A stretch of DNA of 64,000 nt from Rubrimonas sp036770645 (GTDB taxonomy: Bacteria > Pseudomonadota > Alphaproteobacteria > Rhodobacterales > Rhodobacteraceae). Numbering within the stretch: the first letter of the stretch is position 1; each line of letters begins with the position of its first letter. The translations under genes were made by a program, and so were the position numbers. Shown piece by piece: positions 8,643 through 19,213 of this stretch. Location of the stretch: positions 7,832-71,831 of the forward strand of contig DAIPIU010000005.1 in assembly GCA_036770645.1 (NCBI GenBank), given 5' to 3'. The notes below the pieces were generated by a model. That model worked only from the letters and a program-made list of their open reading frames with translations. It searched no databases and was not told the DNA's origin.

Positions 8643-8660
8643 TGTCGCAAAACTGTCGCA
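8643..8660. promoter_or_regulatory. Two TGTCGCA direct repeats before the ABC operon
   Basis: TGTCGCA occurs at 8643-8649 and 8654-8660, eleven bases apart, i.e. one helical turn, in the short AT-richer region before the transporter operon at 8732. This spacing is typical of a regulator bound to one face of DNA. No regulator gene is adjacent and the factor is unknown. Confidence 0.35.
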
Positions 8661-8731
8661 TGATGTTGATAAATCCGTCTCGGCCCGAGAGTAACGGCTC
8701 GCAGGACCAATCATAAGGGAGGCTCCCCCCA

Positions 8732-9859
8732 ATGCTCACCCGTCGCCATGCGCTGATGACCGGCGCGGCCGCCGTCGCCGCGCCCGCCGTGCTGCGCGCC
8801 ACCGACGCGCTGTCCTCCTCGGGCACCGTGCGGATCTTCGTCTGGCAGGACTACGTCGCGCCGAACATGGCCGAGAAGTTCCAGGCCGACACCGGCATCA
8901 AGCTGGAAATGACCACCTACGGCTCGAACGACGAGGCGCAGTCGACCCTGAAGGCCAATGGCGGCAAGGGCTTCGACATCATCATGCCGTCGATCACCAA
9001 CCGCGAGGGCTATGAGGATCCGTCGGCGCCGAACGGCATCTTCCTGCAGACGATCGACATGGGCCGCGCCGATGTCGGCAACATCATCCCGGCCTTCCTG
9101 CGCGACAGCGCCGCGCTCGGCGGCACCTTCCGCGGCGAGCAGGTGCTGCTGCCGCTGGTCTGGGGCACCGAGGGCATCACGCTGAACCGCGCCCGCCTGC
9201 CCATCGCCGACGAGGACCTGTCCTACGGCGACCTGTTCCGCCCCGAGGCCAAGGGGGCCGCGGCCTTCCGCCAGAAATCGGTGATCATGGGCGCGGGCCT
9301 CTATCTCGACAGCATCGGACAGGTGCCGTCGAACCGCATGCTCGACGTCTACAAGTCCGAGGACGACGCCCGCCGCGTCTGGGGCGAGGTGACCAAGTTC
9401 CTGCTGGCGCACAAGGAGAACTTCGGCGCCTTCTGGAACAACGCCACCGAGGCGACCTCGGCCTTCACCGAGGCCAACTGCATGATCGGCCAGACCTGGG
9501 ACACGACCGGGCTGCTGCTGAACCGCGAGAACCCCGATTTCGTCTACCGCGCGCCCAAGGAAGGCATCATCACCTGGCTCGACTCGGTCGGCATCCCCTC
9601 GGGCGCCGAGAACGTCGAACAGGCCTACGCCTTCATCAACTTCCTCCTGCGGCCCGAGGTCGCCGGCATGTTCTCGGACAACACCGGCTACAACTCGGCC
9701 GTGGCGGGCGGCGCGGAGTTCGCGGGCGCGGACTACAAGCGCCAGTTCAACGAGGTCTACACGCCGGCGGTGCTGAACAACATGTGGTGGTGGCAGGCAG
9801 ACACGCCGTTCTTCGGGGCGGTGCGCAACGAGTTCGCCGAGATCATCACCAACGCCTGA
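8732..9859 (+). CDS. Polyamine-type ABC transporter substrate-binding protein (PotD family)
   Basis: 375 aa. The N-terminus MLTRRHALMTGAAAVAAPAVL has a twin arginine ahead of a hydrophobic stretch, so Tat export is likely. The mature part is a PotD/extracellular-binding-protein-1 fold (VRIFVWQDYVAPNMAEKFQADTGIK; GSNDEAQSTLKANGG; SVGIPSGAENVEQAYAFINFLL). It starts a five-gene operon with ATPase, two permeases and an unknown gene. The ligand is probably a polyamine or another small cationic or amino-acid-like compound; the family is too broad to name it. RBS GGGAGG precedes the ATG. Confidence 0.9.
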   Translation: MLTRRHALMTGAAAVAAPAVLRATDALSSSGTVRIFVWQDYVAPNMAEKFQADTGIKLEMTTYGSNDEAQSTLKANGGKGFDIIMPSITNREGYEDPSAPNGIFLQTIDMGRADVGNIIPAFLRDSAALGGTFRGEQVLLPLVWGTEGITLNRARLPIADEDLSYGDLFRPEAKGAAAFRQKSVIMGAGLYLDSIGQVPSNRMLDVYKSEDDARRVWGEVTKFLLAHKENFGAFWNNATEATSAFTEANCMIGQTWDTTGLLLNRENPDFVYRAPKEGIITWLDSVGIPSGAENVEQAYAFINFLLRPEVAGMFSDNTGYNSAVAGGAEFAGADYKRQFNEVYTPAVLNNMWWWQADTPFFGAVRNEFAEIITNA

Positions 9860-9918
9860 CGCCTGTCGCGGGGGGCGGCCCTGTCGCCCCCCGCATCCCC
9901 GCCGGAGACCGACCGCCG

Positions 9919-11073
9919 ATGCGCGACGCAGCCCCCCACGGCGAGACGCGCGGCCGCGACGTGCGGCTCGAGGGCGTATCGATCGTCTATCCCAACGGCT
10001 TCATCGGCGTTCACCCCACCGACCTGCGCATCGAGGCGGGGGCGTTCTTCTCGATCCTCGGCCCGTCGGGCTGCGGCAAGACCACCCTGCTGCGCGCGGT
10101 CTCGGGCTTCGTCGAACCGACCGCGGGACGGGTGCTGATCGGCGGGGCCGACATGCGCGGCGTGGGGCCGAACGCGCGGCCGACCGCGATGATCTTCCAG
10201 AGCCTCGCGCTGTTTCCGCTGATGCCGGTCTGGGAGAACGTGGCCTTCGGGCTCGAGGCCCGCGGCGTGCCCCGCCGCGCCCGCCGCGACCGGGCCATGG
10301 AGCTGCTGGCGCTCGTCGCTCTGGCCGAGCAGGCCGACAAGAAACCGTCCGAGCTGTCGGGCGGCCAGCGCCAGCGCGTCGCGGTGGCCCGCGCGCTGGC
10401 GGTCGAGCCGGCGGTGCTGCTGCTCGACGAGCCGCTGTCGGCGCTGGATCTGAAGCTGCGCCAGCACATGCGGGCCGAGTTGCGCGCCATCCAGCGCCGC
10501 ACCGGCGTCACCTTCGTCTACATCACCCACGACCAGGGCGAGGCCCTGACCATGTCGGACCGCATCGCGGTGATGAACGCCGGAAGAATCGAGCAGGTCG
10601 GGGCGCCCGACGCGGTCTACGCCGCGCCCGCGACGGCCTTCGCCGCGAGTTTCCTGGGCGAGACCAATGTGTTCGCGGGCCCCGTGACCGCCTGCGCGGA
10701 CGGGCTGGCCGAGATCGCCACGCCCTTCGGCCCCATGCACGGCCGGATCGGCGCGCCGCTGTCGCCCGGGGACCGCGCCATGCTGTTCGTGCGGCCCGAG
10801 CGCATGCGCATCGGGGGCGGGGACCACGACGGCGGGGCCGTCACGCGGGCGGTCGTGGCGCGGCGCGACCTCGAGGGCCCCTACGTGAACCTGTTCCTGC
10901 GCGCCGAGGGCGCGGCGGGGCCGCAGGAGCTGGCGGTCCACCTGACCAACGGGGGCGAGTCCGGGGCCGGCCCCGGCGATGCGCTGGATCTGGGCTTCGC
11001 GGCGACCGACGCCGTCGCCCTGCCGGAGGGCCCGCTCGCGGCCACCGGGCGCGACCTCGCGGACCGGCTCTGA
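9919..11073 (+). CDS. ABC transporter ATP-binding protein (PotA family)
   Basis: 384 aa ATPase that powers the adjacent permeases from the cytoplasmic face. Walker A is GPSGCGKTT (about 50), then a Q-loop at IFQSLALF, the ABC signature LSGGQRQR (about 150), Walker B LLLDEPLSALD and the H-loop THDQGEA. A C-terminal TOBE-type regulatory domain follows (about 250-384). ATG 9919 was chosen because it follows CCGGAGACC and gives a standard-length protein; the frame is open further upstream, overlapping the preceding gene. Its stop TGA lies one base before the start of the first permease. Confidence 0.94.
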   Translation: MRDAAPHGETRGRDVRLEGVSIVYPNGFIGVHPTDLRIEAGAFFSILGPSGCGKTTLLRAVSGFVEPTAGRVLIGGADMRGVGPNARPTAMIFQSLALFPLMPVWENVAFGLEARGVPRRARRDRAMELLALVALAEQADKKPSELSGGQRQRVAVARALAVEPAVLLLDEPLSALDLKLRQHMRAELRAIQRRTGVTFVYITHDQGEALTMSDRIAVMNAGRIEQVGAPDAVYAAPATAFAASFLGETNVFAGPVTACADGLAEIATPFGPMHGRIGAPLSPGDRAMLFVRPERMRIGGGDHDGGAVTRAVVARRDLEGPYVNLFLRAEGAAGPQELAVHLTNGGESGAGPGDALDLGFAATDAVALPEGPLAATGRDLADRL

Positions 11074-11074
11074 G

Positions 11075-12469
11075 ATGGGCGCGCTGCTGCGCAGCTACGG
11101 CCGCGGCCTCGTGGCCCTGTTCGTGGCGGCCGCCACGCTCTGGGCGGTGCTGCTGATCCTCGCGCCCCAGGTCGCGGTGATGCGCGACGCGCTGCTGGTG
11201 CCGGCGCGCAAGCTCGACAGCACCGTGGCGCAGCAGCTGGCCTCGGACGCCGCGACCTGCCGCACCGTGCTGGAACGGCAGACGGCCGACCCCGGGCCGG
11301 GGGCCCTCGGCGGGGGAATCGCGATCCCGCAGATCGGCGGCGTCGCGCCGTCCGTCGGCGTGCCGTCCATCGGCGGGATCGGGGGAATCGGCGGGGGCGG
11401 CGGCCAGCCCTTCGTAATCCAGTGCGCGCGCGCCGACACCATGGCGCGTCTGCTGCGCGGGGCCGACGAACCCCCCGCCTTCCTCGCCGAGGTCTACGGC
11501 CTCGACATGCTGCGCGTCGACACCGACGCCGACCCGGCCGAACAGATGCTGCAGGCCGACCGGGTGCGCGAAGTGGCCGAGCAAGCGCTGGAGACGCTGC
11601 GCGCCATCGAGGCCGGGGCCAGCCCCTACGGCCTCGTGAATTTCGAGGCGCTGTTCGCCGCCCGCCAGATCCCGCTGTCGGAGGCGGGGCGCGCGGCCGA
11701 GCGCGCCTCCTGGGTCAACGCCCTTCAGCGCGCCGCCGGCCTGCGCTTCGAGCGCGGCGGCGAGGTCTACCTGCGCATCGGGCTGGCGACGCTGGCGACG
11801 ACGCTGTGGTTCGCCGCGCTCGCCACGCTGCTGTCGCTGCTGATCTGCTATCCCATCGCCTACCGGCTGGCGCTGGTCTCGACCGGGCGGCAGGCGGCCT
11901 GGCTGACGCTGGGCCTGCTGGTGCCCTATGCGGTCATCGAGCTGATGCGCATCTATGCCTGGCTGTCGCTGATCGAGAACCGCGGGGCCATCAACATCGC
12001 GCTGCAGTGGCTGGGGGTGATCGGGGCCGACAGCCCCATCGAGTTCAAGCGCTATCCGCTGACGGTCTTCGTCGTGCTGGTCTACAGCTACATCCTGTTC
12101 ATGATGTTCCCGCTGATCAACGTGCTGTCGACGCTCGACCGCGCGCAGATCGAGGCGGCGCGCGACCTCGGGGCCTCGACCGCGCGCATCCATGCGCGCG
12201 TGGTGCTGCCCCACGCCAAGCCGGGCGTCGCGGTGGGCTGCATCGCCACCTTCATGCTGGCGGCGGGGGCCTTCTCGGTGCCGCAGATCATCAGCCGCGG
12301 GTTGCAGGGGCAGTGGTTCGCCCAGTCGATCTACGACAAGGTGTTCGAGTCCGGTGCGGTGAACCAGGGCGCGGCCTACGCCTTCGCCTTCACCGCCGTG
12401 TGCTTCGTGCTGATCGCGCTGTTCATGCGGGCGATGGGCGCGCGGCTGACCGATTTCGTGCGGGCCTGA
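11075..12469 (+). CDS. ABC transporter permease 1 (PotB type) with Gly-rich insertion
   Basis: 464 aa inner-membrane permease, much longer than the usual about 290. After the first membrane segment (about 12-35) lies an extra domain of about 170 residues, including a repetitive Gly/Ile/Pro stretch (IAIPQIGGVAPSVG then PSIGGIGGIGGGGG, about 82-108). The canonical five-segment core follows, with the EAA-type loop ARDLGASTARIHARVVLPHAKPG split over about 355-378. The extra domain should sit in the periplasm, where it could contact the binding protein. Starts one base after the ATPase stop and ends five bases before permease 2. Confidence 0.9.
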   Translation: MGALLRSYGRGLVALFVAAATLWAVLLILAPQVAVMRDALLVPARKLDSTVAQQLASDAATCRTVLERQTADPGPGALGGGIAIPQIGGVAPSVGVPSIGGIGGIGGGGGQPFVIQCARADTMARLLRGADEPPAFLAEVYGLDMLRVDTDADPAEQMLQADRVREVAEQALETLRAIEAGASPYGLVNFEALFAARQIPLSEAGRAAERASWVNALQRAAGLRFERGGEVYLRIGLATLATTLWFAALATLLSLLICYPIAYRLALVSTGRQAAWLTLGLLVPYAVIELMRIYAWLSLIENRGAINIALQWLGVIGADSPIEFKRYPLTVFVVLVYSYILFMMFPLINVLSTLDRAQIEAARDLGASTARIHARVVLPHAKPGVAVGCIATFMLAAGAFSVPQIISRGLQGQWFAQSIYDKVFESGAVNQGAAYAFAFTAVCFVLIALFMRAMGARLTDFVRA

Positions 12470-12474
12470 CCGGC

Positions 12475-13308
12475 ATGAGCAGCGCGCGCATCCTGTGGCT
12501 CTACACCGCCGCCTTCCTCGTGTTCATGTTCGCGCCGCTGGCGCTGATGATCGTAGCGAGCTTCAACGACGTCTCGCCGCCCTCGGCGCTCGACTGGCGC
12601 GGCTTCACGTGGAAATGGTACGAGTTCTTCTGGATGGACGAGGCCCGGCTGCGGGCCGACCCGGTGCTGCGCAACATCGACCGCGACCGCCTGTTCGGCT
12701 GCATGGGCAATTCGCTGCGCGTCGCCGCCTTCGTGGTGCCGCTGTCGCTGCTGCTGGGCCTGTCGGGGGCGGTGCTGCTGACGCGGCTGCGCATGCGGTT
12801 CTCCGGCCTGCTGTGGTGGGTGCTGCTGTCGCCGATGCTCGCGCCCGGCGTGGTGCTGGGCCTGTCGACGCTGGTGTTCTGGCGCGCGCTGGGGGTGAAT
12901 GCGGGACTGTTCACCATCGTGCTGGCGCAGACCACCTTCGTCGCCGGCTATCCGCTGCTGATCCTCATGGCCCGCCTGCAGCGCCAGCCGCCCGACCAGG
13001 AGGAGGCGGCGCTGGACCTCGGGGCCTCGCCGCTGCGGGTGTTCCGGCGCATCACCCTGCCGTTCCTCGCCCCGGCGCTGGCGTCCTCGGCGGTGATCGC
13101 GACGCTCGCCAGCCTCGAGAACTACAACACCACCATGTTCGCCCGCGGCGGGTCCTGCACCTTCGCCACCGAGATCGGGGCCATGTCGCGCATCGCCACC
13201 GGCTATCCGCCGGTGATCTATGCGGTGGGCGCGGTCATCATCCTGCTGACGGTGGCGGCCGCGACCGTCTACACCTTCGCCCTGCGCGCCGAGACGCGGC
13301 GCGCCTGA
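12475..13308 (+). CDS. ABC transporter permease 2 (PotC type)
   Basis: 277 aa, normal family size. Six hydrophobic segments, the first at about 8-30 (AAFLVFMFAPLALMIVASF). The EAA motif reads EEAALDLGASPLRVFRRITL (about 178-197), the contact site for the ATPase. It pairs with permease 1 to form the membrane channel of the binding-protein-dependent importer. Five bases separate it from permease 1. ATG 12475 fits this and the first membrane helix. Confidence 0.92.
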   Translation: MSSARILWLYTAAFLVFMFAPLALMIVASFNDVSPPSALDWRGFTWKWYEFFWMDEARLRADPVLRNIDRDRLFGCMGNSLRVAAFVVPLSLLLGLSGAVLLTRLRMRFSGLLWWVLLSPMLAPGVVLGLSTLVFWRALGVNAGLFTIVLAQTTFVAGYPLLILMARLQRQPPDQEEAALDLGASPLRVFRRITLPFLAPALASSAVIATLASLENYNTTMFARGGSCTFATEIGAMSRIATGYPPVIYAVGAVIILLTVAAATVYTFALRAETRRA

Positions 13309-13328
13309 GCGCAGAGAGGGGCGGGGCG

Positions 13329-14051
13329 ATGGAGACCGGCGTGCTGCGGGCGCGGGCGCATCCGGCGCTGATGGGGCTGCTGCCGCGGCCCGTGCCCGCG
13401 GCGCAGGCGCTGCCCGACTGGCTGCGGGCGATGCCGTCCGAGGCGGAGAGCCCCGCGCTGGGCGGCATGGCGGTGCGCACGCTCAAGCACTGCCCGCCGC
13501 TGATCGACGCGCTGTCGCTGGGGGTGCTGATGCCGCTGGCCTGCGACCTGCGCATCGCGCCCGGGCCGGTGATCGAATGGGACTGGCCCTTCCCCGCCCT
13601 GCCCGAGGCGCTGCTGGGCCGCAGCCCGGTGGGCGCGCATGTCCCCGAGCAGGCGGCGGGCGCGCCCCTGCCTCTGGACGGCGCGATGGCGCTGAAGTTC
13701 ATGAACTTCTGGACGCTCGAGGCCCCGCCGGGATGGTCGGTGCTGTTCACCCATCCGCTGAACCGCGAGGAACTGCCCTTCCGCACCCTGTCGGGCGTGG
13801 TGGACTGCGACGCCTTCGGCGACGGGCTGGTGCATTTCCCCGCGATCTGGACCGATCCGGATTTCTCCGGCGTGCTGCCCGCCGGCACGCCCGTGGCGCA
13901 GGCCATCGCCCTGCCGCGCGCCGCGCCCGCCCTCGCGGTCGGGCCGCAGGACGAAGCGGCGGTCCTGCGCACCCGCGAAGTCCAGGCGGCGCTGCGCGAC
14001 GGGCGCGGCGTCTATCGCCGCCGCTTCCGCGCCGGTCGCGGGGGCGGCTGA
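13329..14051 (+). CDS. Unrecognised 240-aa protein closing the ABC operon
   Basis: No confident family. It opens METGVLRARAHPALMGLL. Conserved-looking blocks are KHCPPLIDALSLGVLMPLAC, FWTLEAPPGWSVLFTHPLNR, LSGVVDCDAFGDGLVHFPA and GVLPAGTPVAQAIALPR. From memory, this 'PPGWS / HPLN / G-VD-D / GTP-Q' pattern resembles a family of beta-rich proteins known from marine bacteria and their phages, without assigned function. No signal peptide or membrane segment. It begins 20 bases after permease 2 with GAGAGGGGCGGGG upstream, so it is very likely co-transcribed with the transporter and may act on the imported substrate. Confidence 0.75.
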   Translation: METGVLRARAHPALMGLLPRPVPAAQALPDWLRAMPSEAESPALGGMAVRTLKHCPPLIDALSLGVLMPLACDLRIAPGPVIEWDWPFPALPEALLGRSPVGAHVPEQAAGAPLPLDGAMALKFMNFWTLEAPPGWSVLFTHPLNREELPFRTLSGVVDCDAFGDGLVHFPAIWTDPDFSGVLPAGTPVAQAIALPRAAPALAVGPQDEAAVLRTREVQAALRDGRGVYRRRFRAGRGGG

Positions 14052-14062
14052 AGCGCCGCCCC
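14041..14062. terminator. Bidirectional hairpin between the ABC operon and dabA
   Basis: GGGGCGGC / GCCGCCCC, eight-base perfect stem with loop TGAAGC, which includes the stop codon of the upstream plus-strand gene. It lies nine bases from the convergent dabA stop, so it can serve both transcripts. Confidence 0.6.
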
Positions 14063-14070
14063 GCCTGCCT

Positions 14071-16491
14071 TCAGCCGGCGGCCCGCAGGACGGCGGCGGG
14101 CGGCGCGTCCTGCGTCATCGCCGTCCATTGCAGCCCGCCCGCATAGCGCCATGCCATCCGCCCCGTCTCGTCGAGCGCGAAGAGGTGCAACCACCGGTTG
14201 TCGAACAGCGCGCGCACACCGGCATGGCGCTTCAGGACATCGGTCATCGCCTGGCGCGGGGCCTCGATGCAGACCGACAGGCGCAGCGGCTCGTGGGCGT
14301 AATCCTCGCCGTCATGCACCGACTGCCAGGGCAGCCCGGCGCGCAGCGGCCCGCCATTGCCCTCGAGCACGCCGATGCCGCCGACCACGTTGTGCAGCAG
14401 CTTGTCGCCGCCGCCGAACGCCTGCGGCGCGACGACCGAGCCGTAGTATTGCAGGCTGATCCAGCTCGCGACGACGACGGGCGCGGTCATGATCAGCTCC
14501 AGCACGCCGAAGCCCCTGTCCTGCGTCCAGTCGTAGTCGTGCAGGAAGGCCCGGCCCTCCAGCGACCGGCCCGCGGTGCGCCCCCGCGGCGCGGCGATGA
14601 AGGCCTTGCAGCCGGCCAGCGCCCATTCGGGCCTGACCTCGGCCCAGTCGCGGCTGCGCCGGGCGATGTCGCCCTCGTCCGCGGCCCGCGGCAGCCGCAG
14701 CGCGCGCTCGGCCCGCGTCGCCCGGCCCGCCGCCCCGAGCCAGCGCCGCGCCTGCGCCAGATCGGCCGCGTGGCCTTCGCCGGCGCAGTCGGCGTCGTAC
14801 AGCGTCACGGCATCGGTGGTGGTGTCGTGCAGCGCCGCGACGAACAGCGTGTCCTCGGGGATGGCGATGCCCGCCGCCGCGACGCCGGCCCGGGTCTCGG
14901 GATCGTTCAGCAGCGCCGCGAGCAGCCGCGCGTTGACCTCGCCCGAATAGCCGCCGCAGGCCCCGCAATGCAGCGCGCTGGCATGCGGGTTGTTCACCAC
15001 ATTGGCCCCGTGCCCGGCCAGGATCACCAGCCGCGCGAAGCCTTCGGTCAGCGACATGGCGCGCAGCACCGTCGCCGCGGCCACCGCCCGGGCGTCCGCG
15101 TCGAGCGCGGGGTCGAGCCGCGGCGCAGGCTCGTTCGGCGCGCCCCGGCCGGACAGCCCCAGCGCATCGCGCACCAGCTTGCCGGCATAGACCGGCCCCA
15201 TCGCCTCGACGAAGGCGAAGGAGGACACGGCCGCCAGCTTGAACCGCCCCCAGGCGCGCCCGGCCCGGGAGGCGTAGCGCGCCTTCAGGTCGGCCTCGGC
15301 GTGGTCGTGGCCGCCGGAGCGGCTGCGCAGCGTCGGGTTCAGCAGCACCGGCAGCCGCAATTCCTCGACATCCGATCCGAAGCCGCGATGGGCGGCGAAC
15401 ACGCCGAAGAAGCCCGCGAAGCCGAGGGTGCGGATCGACGGGTCGACCGCCTCGAGCGCGCGGCGGAACACCTCGGACCGCACGTCGATGCAGAAGGCCG
15501 CCTGCAGCGCCGGCCGCGCCTCGGCGGCCTGCGGGGCGGGCGCGGCCAGCGTCTCGGCGAGACCGCGCTGCGCGGCGCGCTCCGCCGCCTCCTGCAGGAT
15601 CTCGTCGACGGCGAGATCTGCGGTCGGGGCCAGCGGCGCGGCGTGCCCGGCGCGCGCGGTGGCCCAGCCGGCGGCGACCGCCTCGCCGCCGAGATCGAGC
15701 AGCGCCTCCTCCCACAGCAGCCGGATGGCGAGGAAATCGGTCAGCGTCGCATCGGTCTCGCCGGCGAGTTCGGCCTTCCAGAGACGGTAGCGCGCGACCT
15801 GCGCCCAGCCGCCCAGCGTCATCAGCAGCGCGTGGAAGCAGGTGGCCAGCGCGGCGTCGTCGAGGCCGAGCCGCCGAACCGCGCGCGCGATCGCGTCCGC
15901 CGCCGTCTCCGGCGCTTCGGCGACATGGGCGGCGAAGCCCTTCAGGCCGACGAGCTCCGGCGTCAGGTCATGCGTGGCCACCGCCCGCCACGCGGCATAG
16001 GCCCCCTTGCCCCGGGGCGCGGCCCAGAGCGCCTGCCCCTCGTCGAAATAGCCGGCGGCCCAGGCCCCGAAGCGTTCCGCGATCACGCCGGGCCAGTCGA
16101 TGCCGGTCGCCCGCGCCGCGAGGTCGGCGACGGTCGGCACCGCCTCCGGCGCGGGCGGGTCGGCCGCGATGGCGGCCTTCAGCGCGGCGAGCGTCGCCGG
16201 TCCGGCCGCGCAGCGCGATGCGGCGAGCGCCGCGGCGAGGTCGGCGTCGGTGACGACGCCCTGCGCGATCCGCGCCCGGTGCCAGGCCCGCGGCATGGCC
16301 ACGGGCACGCCGGCGACCCGCGCGAGCCGGGCCCCGGTCTCGGCCAGCGTCTCGCCGGTCTGGCCAAGGAAGGGGTTGACCGCGACCGACGAGGCCAGCG
16401 GCCAGACCGGCGGGATCATGCGGCCGGCGGCGTCCGCGGCGGCGAGAAGGGCGCCGGCCGTCGGCGCGGGGGCGGGGAAATGCCTGGTCAT
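14071..16491 (-). CDS. dabA: DabA, carbonic-anhydrase-like subunit of the DAB bicarbonate accumulator (DUF2309/UPF0753)
   Basis: 806 aa. With DabB it forms an energy-coupled complex that hydrates CO2 vectorially and accumulates bicarbonate in the cytoplasm. Beta-carbonic-anhydrase-like zinc ligands are visible: the C-x-D pair in FCIDVRSEVFRR (about 334) and the His and Cys in LAGHGANVVNNPHAS and LHCGACGGYSGE (about 494-510). The N-terminal block MIPPVWPLASSVAVNPFLG is typical. Start ATG 16489-16491 (MTRHFPAPAP) follows a GGAG; the frame is open farther upstream but overlaps dabB. dabB ends 25 bases upstream on the same strand. Confidence 0.93.
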   Translation of the reverse strand: MTRHFPAPAPTAGALLAAADAAGRMIPPVWPLASSVAVNPFLGQTGETLAETGARLARVAGVPVAMPRAWHRARIAQGVVTDADLAAALAASRCAAGPATLAALKAAIAADPPAPEAVPTVADLAARATGIDWPGVIAERFGAWAAGYFDEGQALWAAPRGKGAYAAWRAVATHDLTPELVGLKGFAAHVAEAPETAADAIARAVRRLGLDDAALATCFHALLMTLGGWAQVARYRLWKAELAGETDATLTDFLAIRLLWEEALLDLGGEAVAAGWATARAGHAAPLAPTADLAVDEILQEAAERAAQRGLAETLAAPAPQAAEARPALQAAFCIDVRSEVFRRALEAVDPSIRTLGFAGFFGVFAAHRGFGSDVEELRLPVLLNPTLRSRSGGHDHAEADLKARYASRAGRAWGRFKLAAVSSFAFVEAMGPVYAGKLVRDALGLSGRGAPNEPAPRLDPALDADARAVAAATVLRAMSLTEGFARLVILAGHGANVVNNPHASALHCGACGGYSGEVNARLLAALLNDPETRAGVAAAGIAIPEDTLFVAALHDTTTDAVTLYDADCAGEGHAADLAQARRWLGAAGRATRAERALRLPRAADEGDIARRSRDWAEVRPEWALAGCKAFIAAPRGRTAGRSLEGRAFLHDYDWTQDRGFGVLELIMTAPVVVASWISLQYYGSVVAPQAFGGGDKLLHNVVGGIGVLEGNGGPLRAGLPWQSVHDGEDYAHEPLRLSVCIEAPRQAMTDVLKRHAGVRALFDNRWLHLFALDETGRMAWRYAGGLQWTAMTQDAPPAAVLRAAG

Positions 16492-16516
16492 GGGAAGGTC
16501 TCCGTTCAGCCGGCGA

Positions 16517-18088
<1,572 letters not shown>

Positions 18089-18157
18089 CCAATCGCGGCC
18101 GGCCGATAGCGACCGGGTGTCGCAGCCGGATCTAGCCGCGGGCGGTGCTTTCTAAAA

Positions 18158-18168
18158 ATACATTGTAT
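18158..18168. promoter_or_regulatory. LysR-type operator half: ATACA-T-TGTAT dyad
   Basis: Perfect 11-base dyad in the dabB / lysR divergent region, an AT-rich island in GC-rich DNA. LysR-family recognition sites are short T-N11-A-type dyads of this kind. Five bases separate it from a second dyad at 18173-18183. Confidence 0.5.
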
Positions 18169-18172
18169 AAGC

Positions 18173-18183
18173 GAAACTGTTTC
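18173..18183. promoter_or_regulatory. Second dyad GAAAC-T-GTTTC before the LysR gene
   Basis: Perfect 11-base dyad ending 16 bases before the LysR ATG, 15 bases centre-to-centre from the ATACA-T-TGTAT dyad. Together they would suit a tetrameric LysR regulator that controls dabBA and represses its own gene. Confidence 0.45.
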
Positions 18184-18199
18184 ATATGATCGAACGGTC

Positions 18200-19093
18200 A
18201 TGGCGGCGCTCAACTATCACCACCTGCGCTACTTCCGCGCCGTCGCGCATGACGGGAACCTCACGCGCGTCGCCGAGCGCCTGAACCTGTCGCAATCGGC
18301 GCTGTCGGTGCAGATCCGCAAGCTCGAGGAAAGCCTCGGCCACGCGCTGTTCGAGCGGCGGGGCCGGGCGCTGGTCCTGACCGAGGCCGGGCGCATCGCC
18401 CTGGATCATGCCGACGTGATCTTCGCCGCCGGCGAGGAACTGCTCGGCACGCTGAAGCAGACCGGGCGCGCGCGGCAGGCGCTGCGCGTCGGGGCGCTGG
18501 CCACGCTGTCGCGCAACTTCGCGCTGGGCTTCCTGCGCCCGGTGCTGGGGCGGCCGGATGTCGAGGTGATCCTTCGCTCGGGCGGGCCCGCCGATCTGCT
18601 GTCGGCGCTGGCCGGGCTCGATCTCGACGTGGTGCTGACCAACCGGCCGCCGGCCGGCGACGCGCTGTCGGCCTTCGTGACGCACCGTCTGGCGGCCCAG
18701 CGCGTCAGCCTGGTCGGCGCGCCCGCCCGACTCGGCGCGGGGGGGGCGCTGGCCGACCTGCTGGCCGCGCACCCGCTGGTGCTGCCGACCGCGGAGAGCA
18801 GCGTGCGCATCGGCTTCGATGCCCTCGTGGACCGGCTGGGACTGCGCCCCCAGATCGCGGCCGAGGTCGACGACATGGCGATGATGCGCCTGCTCGCCGC
18901 GGAGGATGTGGGCCTCGCGGTGCTGCCGCCCATCGCGGTGAAGGACGAGCTGCGGCGCGGCCTGCTGGTCGAGGCGCACCGCCTGCCCGACATCGCCGAG
19001 ACCTTCCACGCCGTCACGGTCGAACGGCGCTTCCCCAACCCGCTGCTGCGCGCACTGCTGCAGCCCGACGAGGGGCGTTTCGCGGCCGGATGA
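18200..19093 (+). CDS. LysR-family transcriptional regulator, probably of dabBA
   Basis: 297 aa, standard length. The N-terminal winged helix-turn-helix is clear: HHLRYFRAVAHDGNLTRVAE, RLNLSQSALSVQIRKLEESL and HALFERRGR, residues 5-65. The effector domain (about 92-290) is of the NhaR/CbbR-like kind. It faces dabB across 111 bases containing two dyads, the standard arrangement of a LysR activator and its target. A role in sensing inorganic carbon status is inferred from position only. ATG 18200 directly precedes the conserved N-terminus. Confidence 0.9.
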   Translation: MAALNYHHLRYFRAVAHDGNLTRVAERLNLSQSALSVQIRKLEESLGHALFERRGRALVLTEAGRIALDHADVIFAAGEELLGTLKQTGRARQALRVGALATLSRNFALGFLRPVLGRPDVEVILRSGGPADLLSALAGLDLDVVLTNRPPAGDALSAFVTHRLAAQRVSLVGAPARLGAGGALADLLAAHPLVLPTAESSVRIGFDALVDRLGLRPQIAAEVDDMAMMRLLAAEDVGLAVLPPIAVKDELRRGLLVEAHRLPDIAETFHAVTVERRFPNPLLRALLQPDEGRFAAG

Positions 19094-19213
19094 ATGCGGG
19101 CCCGCGGGAATCGGTCCGGGGCGTCTCGGCGCGCCGCCGGCCGCCGGGGGCGGCGGACAATTCGCCGCAATGCGGGCCGCCGCTGCGGCAGAGGCGGCGG
19201 ACAGGGCCGCGAT

